Shown piece after piece: positions 47,030-58,199 of a stretch of 64,000 nucleotides of DNA. Location: the NCBI RefSeq assembly GCF_000005505.3, contig NC_016133.3, positions 1,674,001 through 1,738,000 of the forward strand. The letters are read 5' to 3'. The position numbers and the translations under genes are program-made. Under the pieces are notes generated by a model. It saw nothing but the letters and a program-made list of their open reading frames with translations, was not told the origin of the DNA and did not search any database. The DNA is from Brachypodium distachyon. Taxonomy: Eukaryota > Streptophyta > Magnoliopsida > Poales > Poaceae. Every line of letters starts with the position of its first letter. Position 1 is the first letter of the stretch.

Positions 47030-47640
47030 TATTATCTGAAGCTTCTTCTCATTTCTCAAGCTTCTTTTCTCAGAGGCTCGATCGCTAGAGACCGCCTTTA
47101 TCTCAGTAATTGACGTTTCAATGTCACATGTATGCATGCACCAGTGCTAGCTAGCAGATGACACTATATAGCTAGCAAAATCGAAGTGGTGTACACAAGC
47201 TGCTAGCTATAGTACGTACGTGCTAAGATGCAAGAGATTCTCCGTCCTTGCTTTTACTGTTCGATCTCTCCTTGCATGCATATCTTAGTTATCTCAAGCT
47301 CCTTGGTTTTTCTTGGGTATACGTTTGGGCTTGGAGGGCAGTGGGAATCCAATTGTGTGTGCTTACAATTTCTAGTTTGCATATCTTCACCTGCACGTCC
47401 GGTTGTAAGCACTCTGCTCGGCAACAAGACAATCCAGCAGAGCATGGCCTTGATATGTTTCACCCGATTCGGTCGATCCTTGTGGCCCGAGGTTTTTGAG
47501 ACGAAGACAGAACGGAACTGAGAGAAAGTGTTTGCGGAGGCAGTACTGTCAGCGTCGAAACAATTAGCATGTGTCTGTTCGATCAATGTTGGTACACCAA
47601 GGACCACTTCCACTAGAAATGCATCCCAAATCATTTGATC
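47030..47640 (+). ncRNA. PHAS candidate zeta-1 (site 47326-47347)
   Basis: The site is TGG then GCTTGGAGGGCAGTGGGAA; predicted cut between 47337 and 47338. The promoter region is paralogous to zeta-2. A long minus-strand frame (47254-47634) crosses the site but shows no family features and is not kept in zeta-2. Confidence 0.42.
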
Positions 47641-48460
47641 GAGTTTAGAAAAAGATTCAGATCATTTGTTCTCTTGCCCTTGAATACATGCATGATCCAC
47701 ACAAGAACTGCAAGCAATACTCCACGCGGAAGTGCAGGGAGAAGCATCACACCATAGAAACTGCAAGCAATACTCGACACACAGGAGTTCTATTCCTGTC
47801 GGGATTCACATTTTCCTGTTGGATCTTGGCCGACAGGGATATTCATGTATGTGGTAGTTAACCCGCCGAGCCATTCCACCGCTTCACACACACGCGCCGC
47901 CACCGTCGAGGTTGTCTGCATCCCACACCACTTGTTTGAGTTGGCTACTCCATTCACAATAGAAGACTATCAAAGATGCCTTGCTGCAATAGCTGCTTGA
48001 AGCCTCAATGCCAAATCGTCGATGTATTAAGCTTTTGTTGTATCGTTTTGAGGAAATGTCAGGGCCTGTCACATTTCTTTGATTTCTGTGCATTTTGGTG
48101 TTTCATTTATATTTTTGATGAAAAGTCTTTCAAAATTCTTTTGTTTATTTTAACGGAATCATATATCTTGTTACATGTTAACATGTACGTGCATTTCTCT
48201 CACGAGGGAGTGTCTCATTGCTACAAAGTCATTTATGTGCTGGAGGCTAGAGAGATGAGAGGCGTGGGCAGGACAGGGCCAACCCATCTGATTTTTATCT
48301 CTCGCGTGTCTCTGTACTATGCATGCATATTAAGCTACCTTGTTAACTGCAAGATATTAATATAATAAAAGCTATGCATGTGAATTTGGTGCTGTCAGAT
48401 CTTACAATCACATATGCTGCGTGCAGACCGGGTCAATAAATCCACACACCACTATACCTT
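47641..48460. other. spacer upstream of beta-2, shared with the second block
   Basis: 48078-48460 matches 57796-58190 (TTTGATTTCTGTGCATTTTG, TGTCTCATTGCTACAAAG, TTTATCTCTCGCGTGTCTC). No coding region. 47720-47900 has no recognised content. Confidence 0.5.
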
Positions 48461-48479
48461 TATCGTGTCCATATATATA

Positions 48480-48800
48480 TCTCTATGGATGATAAATTTT
48501 TTCGTGCCTGTTTCCACCATTTTTTTTTCATATGTCTATGCATGACAACGCGTGGACTGAACTCGGCAACAAAGCACTTGATTAGGCTTGGGAGGCAAAG
48601 GGATGCCAAAACTCGCTAGGAGGAGCGGGAGTGCACGTAAACAACAAAAGCCAGTTTCTTTTATATGCTTATTGGCAGCCTTTCTTTTTTGATAGGCTTA
48701 TTGGCAGCCTTTCTTTTGCAACAAAATGTGCTTGCCGTTTTAAGAACCAACAAAATGTGAAAGATTTGGAGGGCGTGGAAATTTCAAATATAGATAACAA
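48480..48800 (+). ncRNA. PHAS candidate beta-2 (site 48583-48604)
   Basis: The site is TAG then GCTTGGGAGGCAAAGGGAT; predicted cut between 48594 and 48595. ATATATATAT at 48471-48480 is a TATA-like tract about 100 bp upstream. The flanks ACTCGGCAACAAAGCACTTG and AAAACTCGCTAG are shared with beta-1 and beta-3. Just downstream the sequence TTATTGGCAGCCTTTCTTTT is directly doubled (48668-48718). Confidence 0.5.
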
Positions 48801-48811
48801 GGCAGATTGGC

Positions 48812-49225
48812 CCATAAATAGGAGAAAAATGTTCTTGCCAGCAGATGCTTCAATTTACACATCTCGCATAGTTTTGAACTCATATTTATCAGTTTGTACG
48901 TTGTCTTGTGCAAACTTCCTTAGGCTTGGGAGTCACCTGGTATTTATAACTCTGCCAAGTCCCGAAGAATGAATCGTAGATAAGCTAGCTATGTTCCTTG
49001 CTTGGCTTAGTTTGCAGAACATTTGGCTGTTCCTTTTCCAGTTTCGTATGTTGCGTACGTGCTCCTCGGGCGCTCTCTCTCTCTCGCTGATGCGGTCAAA
49101 GCTAGCGACGCGCCTGGATGCCTCTGTGTGGCAGAATCGCCTTGTCCTGCCGAGGCCCGCCTTGTCACGATGGCGTGTGATGCCTCTGTGATATTTGATT
49201 CTGCCCTTTTTGCTTTCTAAAAAAA
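48812..49225 (+). ncRNA. PHAS candidate gamma-2 (site 48921-48942)
   Basis: The site is TAG then GCTTGGGAGTCACCTGGTA; predicted cut between 48932 and 48933. GGCCCATAAATAGGAG is at 48808-48823. Followed by GATAAGCTAGCTATGTTCCT, which is nearly the same in gamma-3. It could be a second miR2118-type site on the beta-2 transcript, since only about 340 nt separate the two. Confidence 0.45.
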
Positions 49226-49267
49226 AAAGACCATAGAGTAGCTAGGGCGCTGTGAGGAGCTAGGTCC

Positions 49268-49740
49268 ATAAATGGAAGAAACGGAGAGCAGGGACGGACG
49301 GCCCAGGACAACCTTCCCCATGAGACGGACGGCCGAGGAAGCAGGACAGAGCGCGTCTAGAGCCTATAAAGCCTCAAGCCCTAGCCTTCCCCTCCCCCAA
49401 AACCCTAGCCTCGACATCTCGCCGCCGTCTTCGCCCAACGAAACCCTATACAGCCGCCGTCTCCCTCCTCCTCCTCGCTGCGGCCACCAAAACAGCGGCC
49501 GTCATATCGCTCGCAGCGGCGCTTTCTCCTCCGCGGACGCGATCCGGAATCCCGATTTGTCCTTCTCCTCCCAAGGTAAGGTGTGTTTGTCCGCTGTGAT
49601 CCGGAATGTTTTGTTGATGGCGGAGGCGGAATTCATGGAGGAACTGGCCAAGCCCCTCGGCCTCGGCCTCAGCCTCGCCGGATTGAGATGTGATGAACCC
49701 TGCCGGCCAGGATTTTCTACCACCGTACGTGCGCAGGTAT
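49268..49740 (+). other. gene-like promoter and 5' exons, copy 1
   Basis: TATA box CTATAAAG at 49374-49381, a leader with AAAACCCTAGCC, then a likely donor TCCCAAG|GTAAGG (49576/49577). A second exon-like piece (about 49611-49738) contains an ATG frame of about 40 codons (MAEAEFMEELAKPLG..) and ends GCGCAG|GTATGT. The same arrangement recurs at 59906-60450, where the second frame is broken early (GCAAATTAATGG). No protein family is recognised and the frame is not conserved, so it is either a decayed gene start or a non-coding spliced transcript. Confidence 0.45.
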
Positions 49741-50845
49741 GTACGTACCCAGATATCTGCCTGCGTACCATGAATTCATGCATTTTCTTGGGATATGCGC
49801 ACCATTTTCTGTGGTGAATTTTGCATCTGACGCTAGTAAGGACCAGTTTCCAAGGATGCTACGTACAGTACTCCCACCATGCACACACACTAGTAGTACT
49901 ACAAAGAGCAACTGTACGGCGCAGTGTGTTTTTTATATATGGACGTTGTTCTAGCATTTCTCTGTAGTGCTTTCCACTATTTTTGTTTTTCCTGATGTAC
50001 ATATGTTGCGAATGGTTTTTAATTTTTTCCGATGCATTTTCAGTGCTTTCTAGTAAGCATGGTCATGCCCCTAGCTAGCATGGTAACATTTAGTGTAGCT
50101 AGTAGATGTCTTATCCTTGTATGTTTCTATTCCCTCCATTTCGGTATAGACGGCCGATTTTCCTAGTCTTCCCTATTCCAGTATACGGGCCGATATCCCT
50201 TGATTTCGTCATACAAAGCTGCGAGCGCGCCCGCCTCTTTAATCTTCATAATTAATCCCCACGCACAACCTCACCCTTGTATGCCACATCTTCCCTTCTC
50301 CTTCCTCCTTCAAGACGCCGGCAAACTCTCACCTCCCTCACTCTGTCGCTGGCGTGCGAGCTCCATCCTCTCATGTTGAAAACGCCGACGATCTATCATC
50401 TCATGGTCAACACGCTGGCTTGCTATCTTAATTTCCTCGCTCCTTCCAGCAGCGCCTCGGCCCGCAGCACCTCGACCGGCCACAACATCACCTGGATCAG
50501 CAGTGGCTTGAAACACAGCAGAAGGATAACACTGTGGCAGAAGGAAAGCACACGGTGTCAGTCTATAATTTTCGAGCATTTTCCCTCCAATTCTTATGTC
50601 CACCTTTTCCATCGTCGCGCCAAAAATCGCGTCGCTTGTTGCGAACCGAGAAAGACGCAGCGCCTTATATTAATTGCCTCAGCAGGTGAAATGGTCATTT
50701 CCAGTAGCGGCTTGAAACATGGCAGAACGAAAACACGGTGACAGAAGGGAAACACGCTGGCAGAAAGAGCGGGGCCGATATATGTGGGTGCTGCTGGCCG
50801 TTGGCGGGTCCTGTAGGCAACCATTGAATAAGCTTATATTCTTCA
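49741..50845. other. spacer between gene-like leader and inverted-repeat unit 1
   Basis: Partly duplicated downstream: 49930-50100 matches 60645-60710 and 61130-61260 (TTTTTATGGACGTTCTAGCA type), and 50131-50260 (CCCTCCATTTCGGTATAGAC, CGAGCGCGCC) matches 61380-61480. The 154-codon frame at 50277-50741 has no family features. Confidence 0.4.
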
Positions 50846-51348
50846 TTTAATAGGGGTTTCATCCAACACCATCACATTAATAAGATTAACATCAGTCATA
50901 TGGTCTAAGTGCTAAAACACCACCGGCCTAGCTACAAGGCCAGTACAACAAAATCAATTAATTTCTCTTATGAGTTCTTGTAATTAGTTAGCTTAGCACT
51001 CCGAGCTAGGCATGCTCTCATTAGTTATGCCATGAGTTAAAAAATTCCTTTCTGACAAAATCAATTCGCTCAAGAGAATATGCATGGCTAGTAGTTTTAG
51101 GTCATCCTTTTCCTTGAAAAAACTGACAGAGGGAGGAGAAGAGAAGATATGCTGGGGCTGATAGGTAGGACCTTCATCTTAAAGGTTTCGTTGTGCTTTC
51201 TACCACCGCGCTATCTTGGTTGGCACCAACTTGAGTATCCCGATTTTACATTGATTGAAATTGAGACGAGCCCATTATCTTTTCTCCCGCTTGCCGATGG
51301 CGCGTCCTGCAGGCAACCATTAAATAAGCTCATATTCTTCATTTAATC
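50846..51348. repeat. flanking unit F, copy 1
   Basis: AATAGGGGTTTCATCCAACA, GGTCTAAGTGCTAAAACACC, CGAGCTAGGCATGCTCTCAT and GGGGCTGATAGGTAGGACCT recur in order at 52910-53340 and 55450-55860. No ORF of note. Confidence 0.8.
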
Positions 51349-52794
51349 GTGACCTTTCTTCCATAGCACGGGATACACTATCAAAAGCACATTGGCTAGG
51401 AGGCAATTATGTTTGATTGCCATGAAAACTCCGCTCCAAAATATCTCAAACAAGTGAAGCAACTTTCTATTTATTTTAGTTTGTTGCTTTTGAGCACCCA
51501 AACAAGGTGCCTGTCGATAGCTCTGGTTTCTGAGGTTACTATTGTAGCACAAATAAGTAAGCCATACCAAATCTCGTAATATTGCAGAATAATCTTGGTG
51601 AGGACATGAAACCTAGCTTTCCTTATTAGAGAGCAATAAAATTGCAATTACGATGGCACTACGTACCGATGCCCTGGTGATATTAGAAACAAGACTCAAA
51701 GTCATATTCCATACAAGCGGCAGGTCGATTCATCAGCACATTTAGAGCACTAGGTTACTGTTTACATTTCACAACTTAGCTAGAGACATATTTGCTCATA
51801 TTGTTTTCAAATCCATTTGTTCTCTTGTTGCACACGGAAAAAATATAGTGTTGGAGCTCTTCATAGCGTTGTTACGTCTCTCTCATCGGTGTGCTTCGAA
51901 AGGTATTCACGTTCATATGATAGTCTATTTATAATCTGCACCCCATGTACATTTCTTCTTCTGCAAAGTTAATGTCAGAATCACAGGCCTTGATCTATTT
52001 CTGCTATTGTGTTTTTGTGTTGTGTTGACCCTTACCACGTTGTTGAATTCCTGCAAAAGTTGCCTGTCAATTACCACCATCCAACTGCATCCATATATAG
52101 TTTCAGTTCGATTGGGGTTGTTGACATGCAACTTTTGCAGGAGTTCACCAACAAGGTAAGAGTGATTATCACAATACTGTAACATAACAATAATAACATA
52201 TCAAAGCCAACAATTCTAACAATAAATTTGCAGAAGAATAAAGGTACATCTATTGCAAATCACATATAGACTATCATGCGAGCGTAAACCATTTGGAAAG
52301 CACACATTTGAGAGAGACATAAGTATGTTGCGAATAGCTCCAACACTACCACTTTCCGTCCGCATAAGGAGAATAGATGAATTTGAAAGCAGTATAGAGC
52401 AATATGTCTCTAGCTGCTGTTGTGAAATGTTAGCAGGAACCCAGTGCTCCAAATATGATGAATCTGCTTGCCGCTATGCAATATGGCTTCCGAATCTTGT
52501 TTCTAACATCACAAGGGCATCAGTAGTGTCAACATACGTAATTGCCATTTTATTGCTCTCTAGTAAGGAAAGCTAGCAGTTTCATGTACTCAGGGAGATT
52601 ATCCTGCATAATAATAAGATTTGGTGTGGTTTATTTATCTATGGAACAGTAGTGACCTCACGGATTTGGCAACTTTTGATGGCCACCTTAATCGGGGAGC
52701 TCAGAAGCAACAATGTAAAATCAATAGAAAGTTGTCTTCAGTTCTTCGAGTTATTTTGGAGGTTGTATATCCTGTGCCATTGCAGAAAGATCAC
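51349..52794. repeat. long nearly loopless inverted repeat 1
   Basis: The left arm (51349 to about 52093) and right arm (about 52098-52794) are reverse complements over almost their whole length. Examples: TTTTATTGCTCTCTAGTAAG (52549) against CTTATTAGAGAGCAATAAAA (51622); GTTGGAGCTCTTC (51853) against its complement near 52340; CCTGCAAAAGTTGC (52050) against GCAACTTTTGCAGG (52128). The right arm lacks about 55 bp of the left arm near its outer end. By eye the arms are roughly 80-85% identical. Transcription would give a hairpin of about 0.7 kb. No transposase or terminal duplication was found. Confidence 0.88.
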
Positions 52795-52909
52795 AACAAA
52801 GATCATCACATGTTTTTTAGATCCTTTTTAGATAATGGAAGAGAACATCTCTCCATGTCTCTGCATCCGATGCAGACAAAGCCACATTATTAAAAGTTGG
52901 CAAATAAAT

Positions 52910-53350
52910 AGGGGTTTCAATCAAACACCATCTCAATAATGAGATTAACATCGGTCATATGGCTGGTCTAAGTGCTAAAACACCACCGGCCTAGCTACAA
53001 AGCCAGTACAACAAAATCAATTAATTCCTCTTATGAGTTCTTGTAATTAGTTAGCTTAGCACTCCGAGCTAGGCATGCTCTCATTAGTTATGCCATTAGT
53101 TAAAAATTCCTTTCTGACAAAATCAATTCGCTCAAGAGAATATGCATGGTAGTTGTTTTAGGTCATCCTTTTCCTTGAAAAAACTGATAGAGGGTGGAGA
53201 AGAGAAGATATGATGGGGCTGATAGGTAGGACCTTGATCTTAAATGTTTCGTCGTGCTTTCTACCACCGCGCTATCTTGGTTGGCACCAACTTGAGTATC
53301 CCGATTATACATTGATTGAAATTGAGATGAGCCCATTATCTTTTCGCGTG
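52910..53350. repeat. flanking unit F, copy 2
   Basis: Nearly identical to 50846-51300, including GGTAGGACCTTGATCTTAAA and the CTTGAGTATCCCGATTATAC end. Confidence 0.8.
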
Positions 53351-53867
53351 CTTCTTTATAGGCCGCTTTCCCTAGTTTCTCGATCCTGGTTTTCAAGGCC
53401 GATATCTCCAAGTTCCTCGTACGAAGCTACGACGAGTGCATGCCTATTTAATAGGTGCTTTCTACTGTACCTAATACTTCATATTAGACTAAACAGTTGA
53501 TTGGGGATGGGCATTCTAGACTTTTCACATATGCTAGCTACGCCATCAATATCTTCTCCAAGCCGGCGCCCCGCCCTCCTTGCGCAAGCAGCCGCTGGCT
53601 TCCTCGAAGGGAGCCGCCGTCAACCTGCTCGAAGCGAGCCGGCGTCGACCTATCGCCGTCCTCTCAGAAGCGCACCGCTGCTGGACTCCGCGAAGTGCGC
53701 GTCCGCCGGCCTCCTCGAAGCGTAACATGGCAAAATGAAAACACGGTGGTAGAAGGGAAATATGCTGGCAGAAAGAGCAGGGCCGATGTGGGTGCTGCTG
53801 CCCGCTTGCCAATGGCGCATCCTGCAGGCAACCATTAATTAAATAAGCTTATATTCTTCATTTAATT
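53351..53867. other. spacer between flank 2 and inverted repeat 2
   Basis: Contains CCGATATCTCCAAGTTCCTC, CCTATTTAATAGGTGCTTTC and a GC-rich patch (CGGCGCCCCGCCCTCCTTGC) that recur at 55900-56110. Short overlapping frames in the GC-rich part show no family features. Confidence 0.4.
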
Positions 53868-55340
53868 GTGACCTTTCTCTATAGCACAGGCTACACTATC
53901 AAAAGCACATTGGTTGGGAGGCAATCATATATAGTTGATTGCCATGAAAACTCCGCTCCAGAATATCTCGAAGTGAAGCAACTTTCTATTTATTTTAGAT
54001 TTTTGCTTTTGAGCCCCCAATTAAGGTGCCTATCGATAGCTCTGGTTTCTGATGTTACTATTGTAGCACAAATAAGTAAGCCACACCAAATCTCGTAATA
54101 TTGCGGAATAATCTTGGTGAGGACATGAAACCTAGCTTTCCTTATTAGAGAGCAATGAAATTGCAATTGCGATGGCACCACGTACCGATGCCCTGGTGAT
54201 ATTAGAAACAAGATTCATAGTCATATTCCATACAAGCGGCAGGTCGATTCATCAAAATATTTAGAGCACGAGGCTTAAATTTCAGAATTGTAGCTAGTGA
54301 TATATTTGTTCATACTGTTTTCAAATCCATCTATCCTCTAGTTGCGCACAGAAAAACGATAGTGTTGGAGCTCTTCGCAGCGTTGTTACGTCTCTCCCAT
54401 CGGTGTGCTTTGCGAAAGATTCACATTCGTATGATAGTCTATGTAATCTGCACCACATGAAAATTTCTTCTTCTACAAAGTTAATGACAGAATCACTGGC
54501 CTTGATCTGTTATTGCTGTCGTGTTTTTGTATTTTGATGACTCTTACATGTTGTTGAATTCCTGCAAAACTTGCCCGTCAACAACCACAATCGGACTGCA
54601 TCCATAGTTTCAGTTCGATTGTGGTGCAACTTTTGCAGGAATTCACCAACAACGTAAGGATCATCGTCATAGTACATAACATAACAACAATAACAGATCA
54701 AAGACAACAATTTCAACAATAAATTTACAGAAGAACAAAGGTACATGTATTGCAGATTACATATAGACTATCATTCGAGCATGAATTGTTTGCAAAGCCC
54801 ACCATTGAGACCGACATATAATATGTTGCCAATAGCTCCAACACTAGCACTTTCCGTCCACATATGGTGGATAGATGAATTTGAAAGCAGTATGGAGCAA
54901 TATATCTCTATCTGTAGTTGTGAAATTTAAGCAGGGACCCAGTGCTCCAAATATTTTGATGGATCTGCTTGCCGTTCCTATGCAATATGGCTTCCGAATC
55001 TTGTTTCTAACATCACAAGGGCATCAGTAGTGTCAACGCACGTAATTTCCATTTTATTGCTCTCTAGTAAGGAAAGCTAGCAGTTTCATGTACTCAGGGA
55101 GATTATCCTGCAGAATAATAAGATTTGGTGTGGCTTATTTATCTGTGGTACAGTAGTGACCTCACCGACCAGATCTGTTGATGGGCACCTTAATTGGGGA
55201 GCTCAAAAGCAACAATGTTAAATCAATAGAGAGTTGGCTTCAGTTCTTTGAGTTATTTTGGAGCTGCTTTTTCATAACAATCAACTATGGTAGCCTCCCT
55301 CCAATGTACCCTGTAGGTTGTATATCATGCGGAAGATCAC
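53868..55340. repeat. long nearly loopless inverted repeat 2 (most complete copy)
   Basis: The two outer ends (GTGACC at 53868, GATCAC ending 55340) are equidistant from the centre at about 54604. The arms meet at CCACAATCGGACTG and CAGTTCGATTGTGG, leaving a loop of about 12 nt. The outer right arm keeps the part lost in copy 1 (its complement reads TTGGAGGGAGGCTACCATAG against TTGGTTGGGAGGCAATCATA in the left arm). This copy best shows the original end-to-end symmetry. Confidence 0.9.
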
Positions 55341-55449
55341 AACAAAGATCACTTGTTTTTTAGATCCCTTTTTAGATAATGGAAGAGAACATCTCCCCCT
55401 GTCTGCATCCGAAGATGCAGACAACCCCACATTATTAAAAGTCAGCAAA

Positions 55450-55860
55450 TCAACAGGGGATCAACCCAACACCATCTCATTAATAAGACTAACATCAGTC
55501 ACATGGTCTAAGTGCTAAAACAAAACCGGCCTACAAAGCCAGTGCAACAAAATCAATTCCTCTTATGAGTTCTTGTAATTTGTTAGCTTAGCACGCCGAG
55601 CTAGGCATGCTCTCGTTAGTTATGCCATTTCCTTTCCGACAAAATCAATTCGCTCAAGAGAATATGCATGGCTAGTAGTTTGAGGTCATCCTTTTCCTTG
55701 AGAAAATTGACAGAGGGAGGAGAAGAGAAGATAGGTCGGGGCTGATAGGTAGGACCTTGATCGTGAAGGCCGGTTTCGCCTTGCTTTCTGCCACCGCACT
55801 ATCTTGGTTGGCATCAACTGAGTATCCCGATTTTACATTGATTGAAATTAAAAAGAGCCC
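55450..55860. repeat. flanking unit F, copy 3 (no inverted repeat follows)
   Basis: ACATGGTCTAAGTGCTAAAA, CGAGCTAGGCATGCTCTCGT and GGGCTGATAGGTAGGACCTT match copies 1 and 2. It leads into the GC-rich spacer at 55880-56340 and then into PHAS candidate epsilon-2; the hairpin part is missing. Confidence 0.75.
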
Positions 55861-56361
55861 AGTATCTTTTCACCTGCTTCGTTTTAGACGGCCGATTTCC
55901 CTAGTTTCTCGATTCTGGTATTCAAGACCGATATCTGCCAATTCCTCGTACAAAGCTACGAGTGCATGCCTATTTAATAGGTGCTTTCTACCGTACCTAA
56001 TACTCCATTAGACTAATGGAGTATTAGGGATGAGCATTCTAGACTTTTCACATATGCTAGCTACACCATCAATCTTCTCCAAGCCGGCGCCCCGCCCTCC
56101 TTGCGTGTGCAACTAGACGCTGGCTTCCTCGAAGGGAGCTGCCAACCTCCTCGAAGAGAGCCGCCGTCGACCTACAGGCAGCCTCTCTGAAGCGCGCAAC
56201 CACCGGACGTACTCCTCGAAGTGCGCGTCCGTCGGACTCCTTGAAGAAGCACGCCAATGGCAGCCTCCTCGAAGCGTGCCATCACCGGCCTCCTTGCATC
56301 CCGTCGCCGCCCACGTGCCGCCGCCGGTCTCGCTCCGGTGAGATGCAGGCCTGATTCGGCT
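55861..56361. other. GC-rich spacer and promoter-like region of epsilon-2
   Basis: Includes a perfect 28-bp palindrome built on TAATACTCCATTAG and CTAATGGAGTATTA (about 56001-56029) and a run of loosely repeated CTCCTCGAAG..GCCGCC segments (56130-56290). No stable ORF family. Confidence 0.4.
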
Positions 56362-56369
56362 CTATAAAG
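56362..56369 (+). promoter_or_regulatory. TATA box of PHAS candidate epsilon-2
   Basis: CTATAAAG, matching the box at 42262-42269 in epsilon-1; the site is 182 bp downstream. Confidence 0.6.
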
Positions 56370-56394
56370 TGCAGAAAAACGGATCGTATGTACT

Positions 56395-56900
56395 ATAGTT
56401 TCGGTGATGCTGGAGCACCTAGAGCTAGCATTTCAGAGCTTGTAATTAAATTGAACCCCATGAACAGAATTAATATTTGCTTTCAGTGCTTGCAATGGCA
56501 TCACCTTAATTTTGATTTTTCCATTCATGCATATTATATTGGTGGGTAGCTAGGCTTGGGAAGCAACGAGGAACTAATTAAGATGCGCGTAGCTTGGATC
56601 ATCAGGCACTCCGCATGCTCGACCACCCACAAAGATTTTGGCCCGCCTGCTCAAATAATGGCTCCTGTCCAGAGGAACTGAGAAACACAAAAGTACCGTT
56701 TTGCGGAACAGCTCTAAGATTTTCTCTTCTAGAATACACCAGGACGGTGTATCATCATTTATAGAAGGCTCCGACGCAGCACATACAAAAGTTATAGATT
56801 ACATCTTAGCCGGTATCTGTCCATGGTAACTCTCCTCCACCCGTTTTGCGGAACAGCTCTAAGTATGTATTGATAAGTGCTTATTGATAAATAATGACTA
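56395..56900 (+). ncRNA. PHAS candidate epsilon-2 (site 56551-56573)
   Basis: The site is TAG then GCTTGGGAAGCAACGAGGAA, with the same extra base as epsilon-1. The order TATA, TTGAACCCCATGAACA, ACCTTAATTTTG, site is preserved and uninterrupted here, so it serves as the empty-site reference for the LINE insertion in epsilon-1. Confidence 0.45.
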
Positions 56901-57200
56901 ACCTTTTGATGTCTTTGTTTGTCAGCACTTTGCTCAGTAAGAACTAGAAGTAAACTCTACGCAGTCAGGTGATTCGCCTCAGTTTGGTATCTTCGGTTCA
57001 CACGCCCCATGTTTCAAAAAACAGGAAGAAAGGCACTCGAGGAGGGGAGCGCGCATACTGAATTTCCACTCCAGCACCAGTTAATTTTGATTTCTGTTAG
57101 GGAAATGAGAGAACATAATTTAATTTTATAAACTTAGGGATGTTTATATATATGAGACGTTATATGCGGGATCAATGTAGTTTCCGTTCTAGGGCACACC
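56900..57200. other. spacer within the PHAS cluster
   Basis: No gene recognised. GTTTTGCGGAACAGCTCTAAG occurs twice nearby (split: GTTTTGCGGAAC then AGCTCTAAG, at about 56698 and 56844), a short direct repeat flanking about 125 bp that may be an insertion. Confidence 0.35.
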
Positions 57201-57206
57201 TTTTCT

Positions 57207-57760
57207 TATATAAGTTTCTCTAATTTGTTATCCCGATCTTCTGCTCAGGCTTCGTAAAAAGCATGTGGAGCTACGTTTCGATATCAGACGCATGCAACGG
57301 TACTGGCAAAGAGAGAGTGCGGAAATGAAATGAGAGAAGGCGCGCTTGGGCTTGTGATACAAATTGGGACATCTCGCTGTTTAAGTACAGACACATTGTC
57401 AAGTGTTACAACCTACAACCATAAGGAAGTAGAACGCATTAGCTAATACGTTTTCTTGCTGAAGTTCTTGGGTTTGGGCTTGGAAGGCAACGGGAATTCA
57501 AGCAGTGGGGGTATACAACCTCTAGCTTGCCTTACTTTCCCAAGAGGTGTGTTTATTAGCACATGTTGAGTTCAGATGCATGGTGCCGCAGTTCCTGCAC
57601 ATGTTGAGCTCTCCATGCGGCACTAATGTACCACTTGTTGCAGTCCAGATATGTAGCTTAGCTGCAGCTGCTGAATAAACGAGAACCATATGTTGTAAAG
57701 TTCAGTTGCTCTAAAGTCCCACTACTTATTAGTTTCTGCGTTCCTTGCCTCCTTTGTTTC
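57207..57760 (+). ncRNA. PHAS candidate zeta-2 (TATA 57207-57214, site 57475-57496)
   Basis: The site is TGG then GCTTGGAAGGCAACGGGAA; predicted cut between 57486 and 57487. TATATAAG at 57207. It is better matched at the 3' half of the site than zeta-1. No ORF longer than background. Confidence 0.5.
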
Positions 57761-58199
57761 GATCGAGACCATATATATGATCGATATCGCCACTTCTTTG
57801 ATTTCTGTGCATTTTGGTGTTTCATTTCTATTTCCGATGAAAAGTCTTTCGAAATTCTTTTGCTTGTTTTAACCGAATTAATTATATATCTTATTACATG
57901 TGCATTCCTATCACGAGGGAGTGTGTCATTGCTACAAAGGTCATTTATGTGCTAGAGATGAGAGGTGTGTGCAGCACACAGGGGAAACACACCTGATTTT
58001 TATCTCTCGCGTGTCTCCGTACTGTATGTATGCATGTATATACTTAAGATACCTTGTTAATTGCAAGATTAATATAATAAAGGTATATGTGAATTTGGTG
58101 CTGTCCAGATCTTACAAACACATGTGCGTGCACATGGCTCAATAAATCCACACACCACTGTACCATATATCGTGTACCGGTGTACGTCCATGTATCTAT

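Noticed and set aside
47254..47634. 126-codon minus-strand frame across PHAS candidate zeta-1.
   Set aside because: Not preserved in zeta-2 and without recognisable domains.
49272..49817. 181-codon frame through the gene-like leader.
   Set aside because: It spans the TATA box and the likely donor site, and the paralogue at 59906 does not keep the frame.
51343..53411. Short frames inside the inverted-repeat arms as genes.
   Set aside because: Each is below 110 codons, without family motifs, and not conserved between the hairpin copies.
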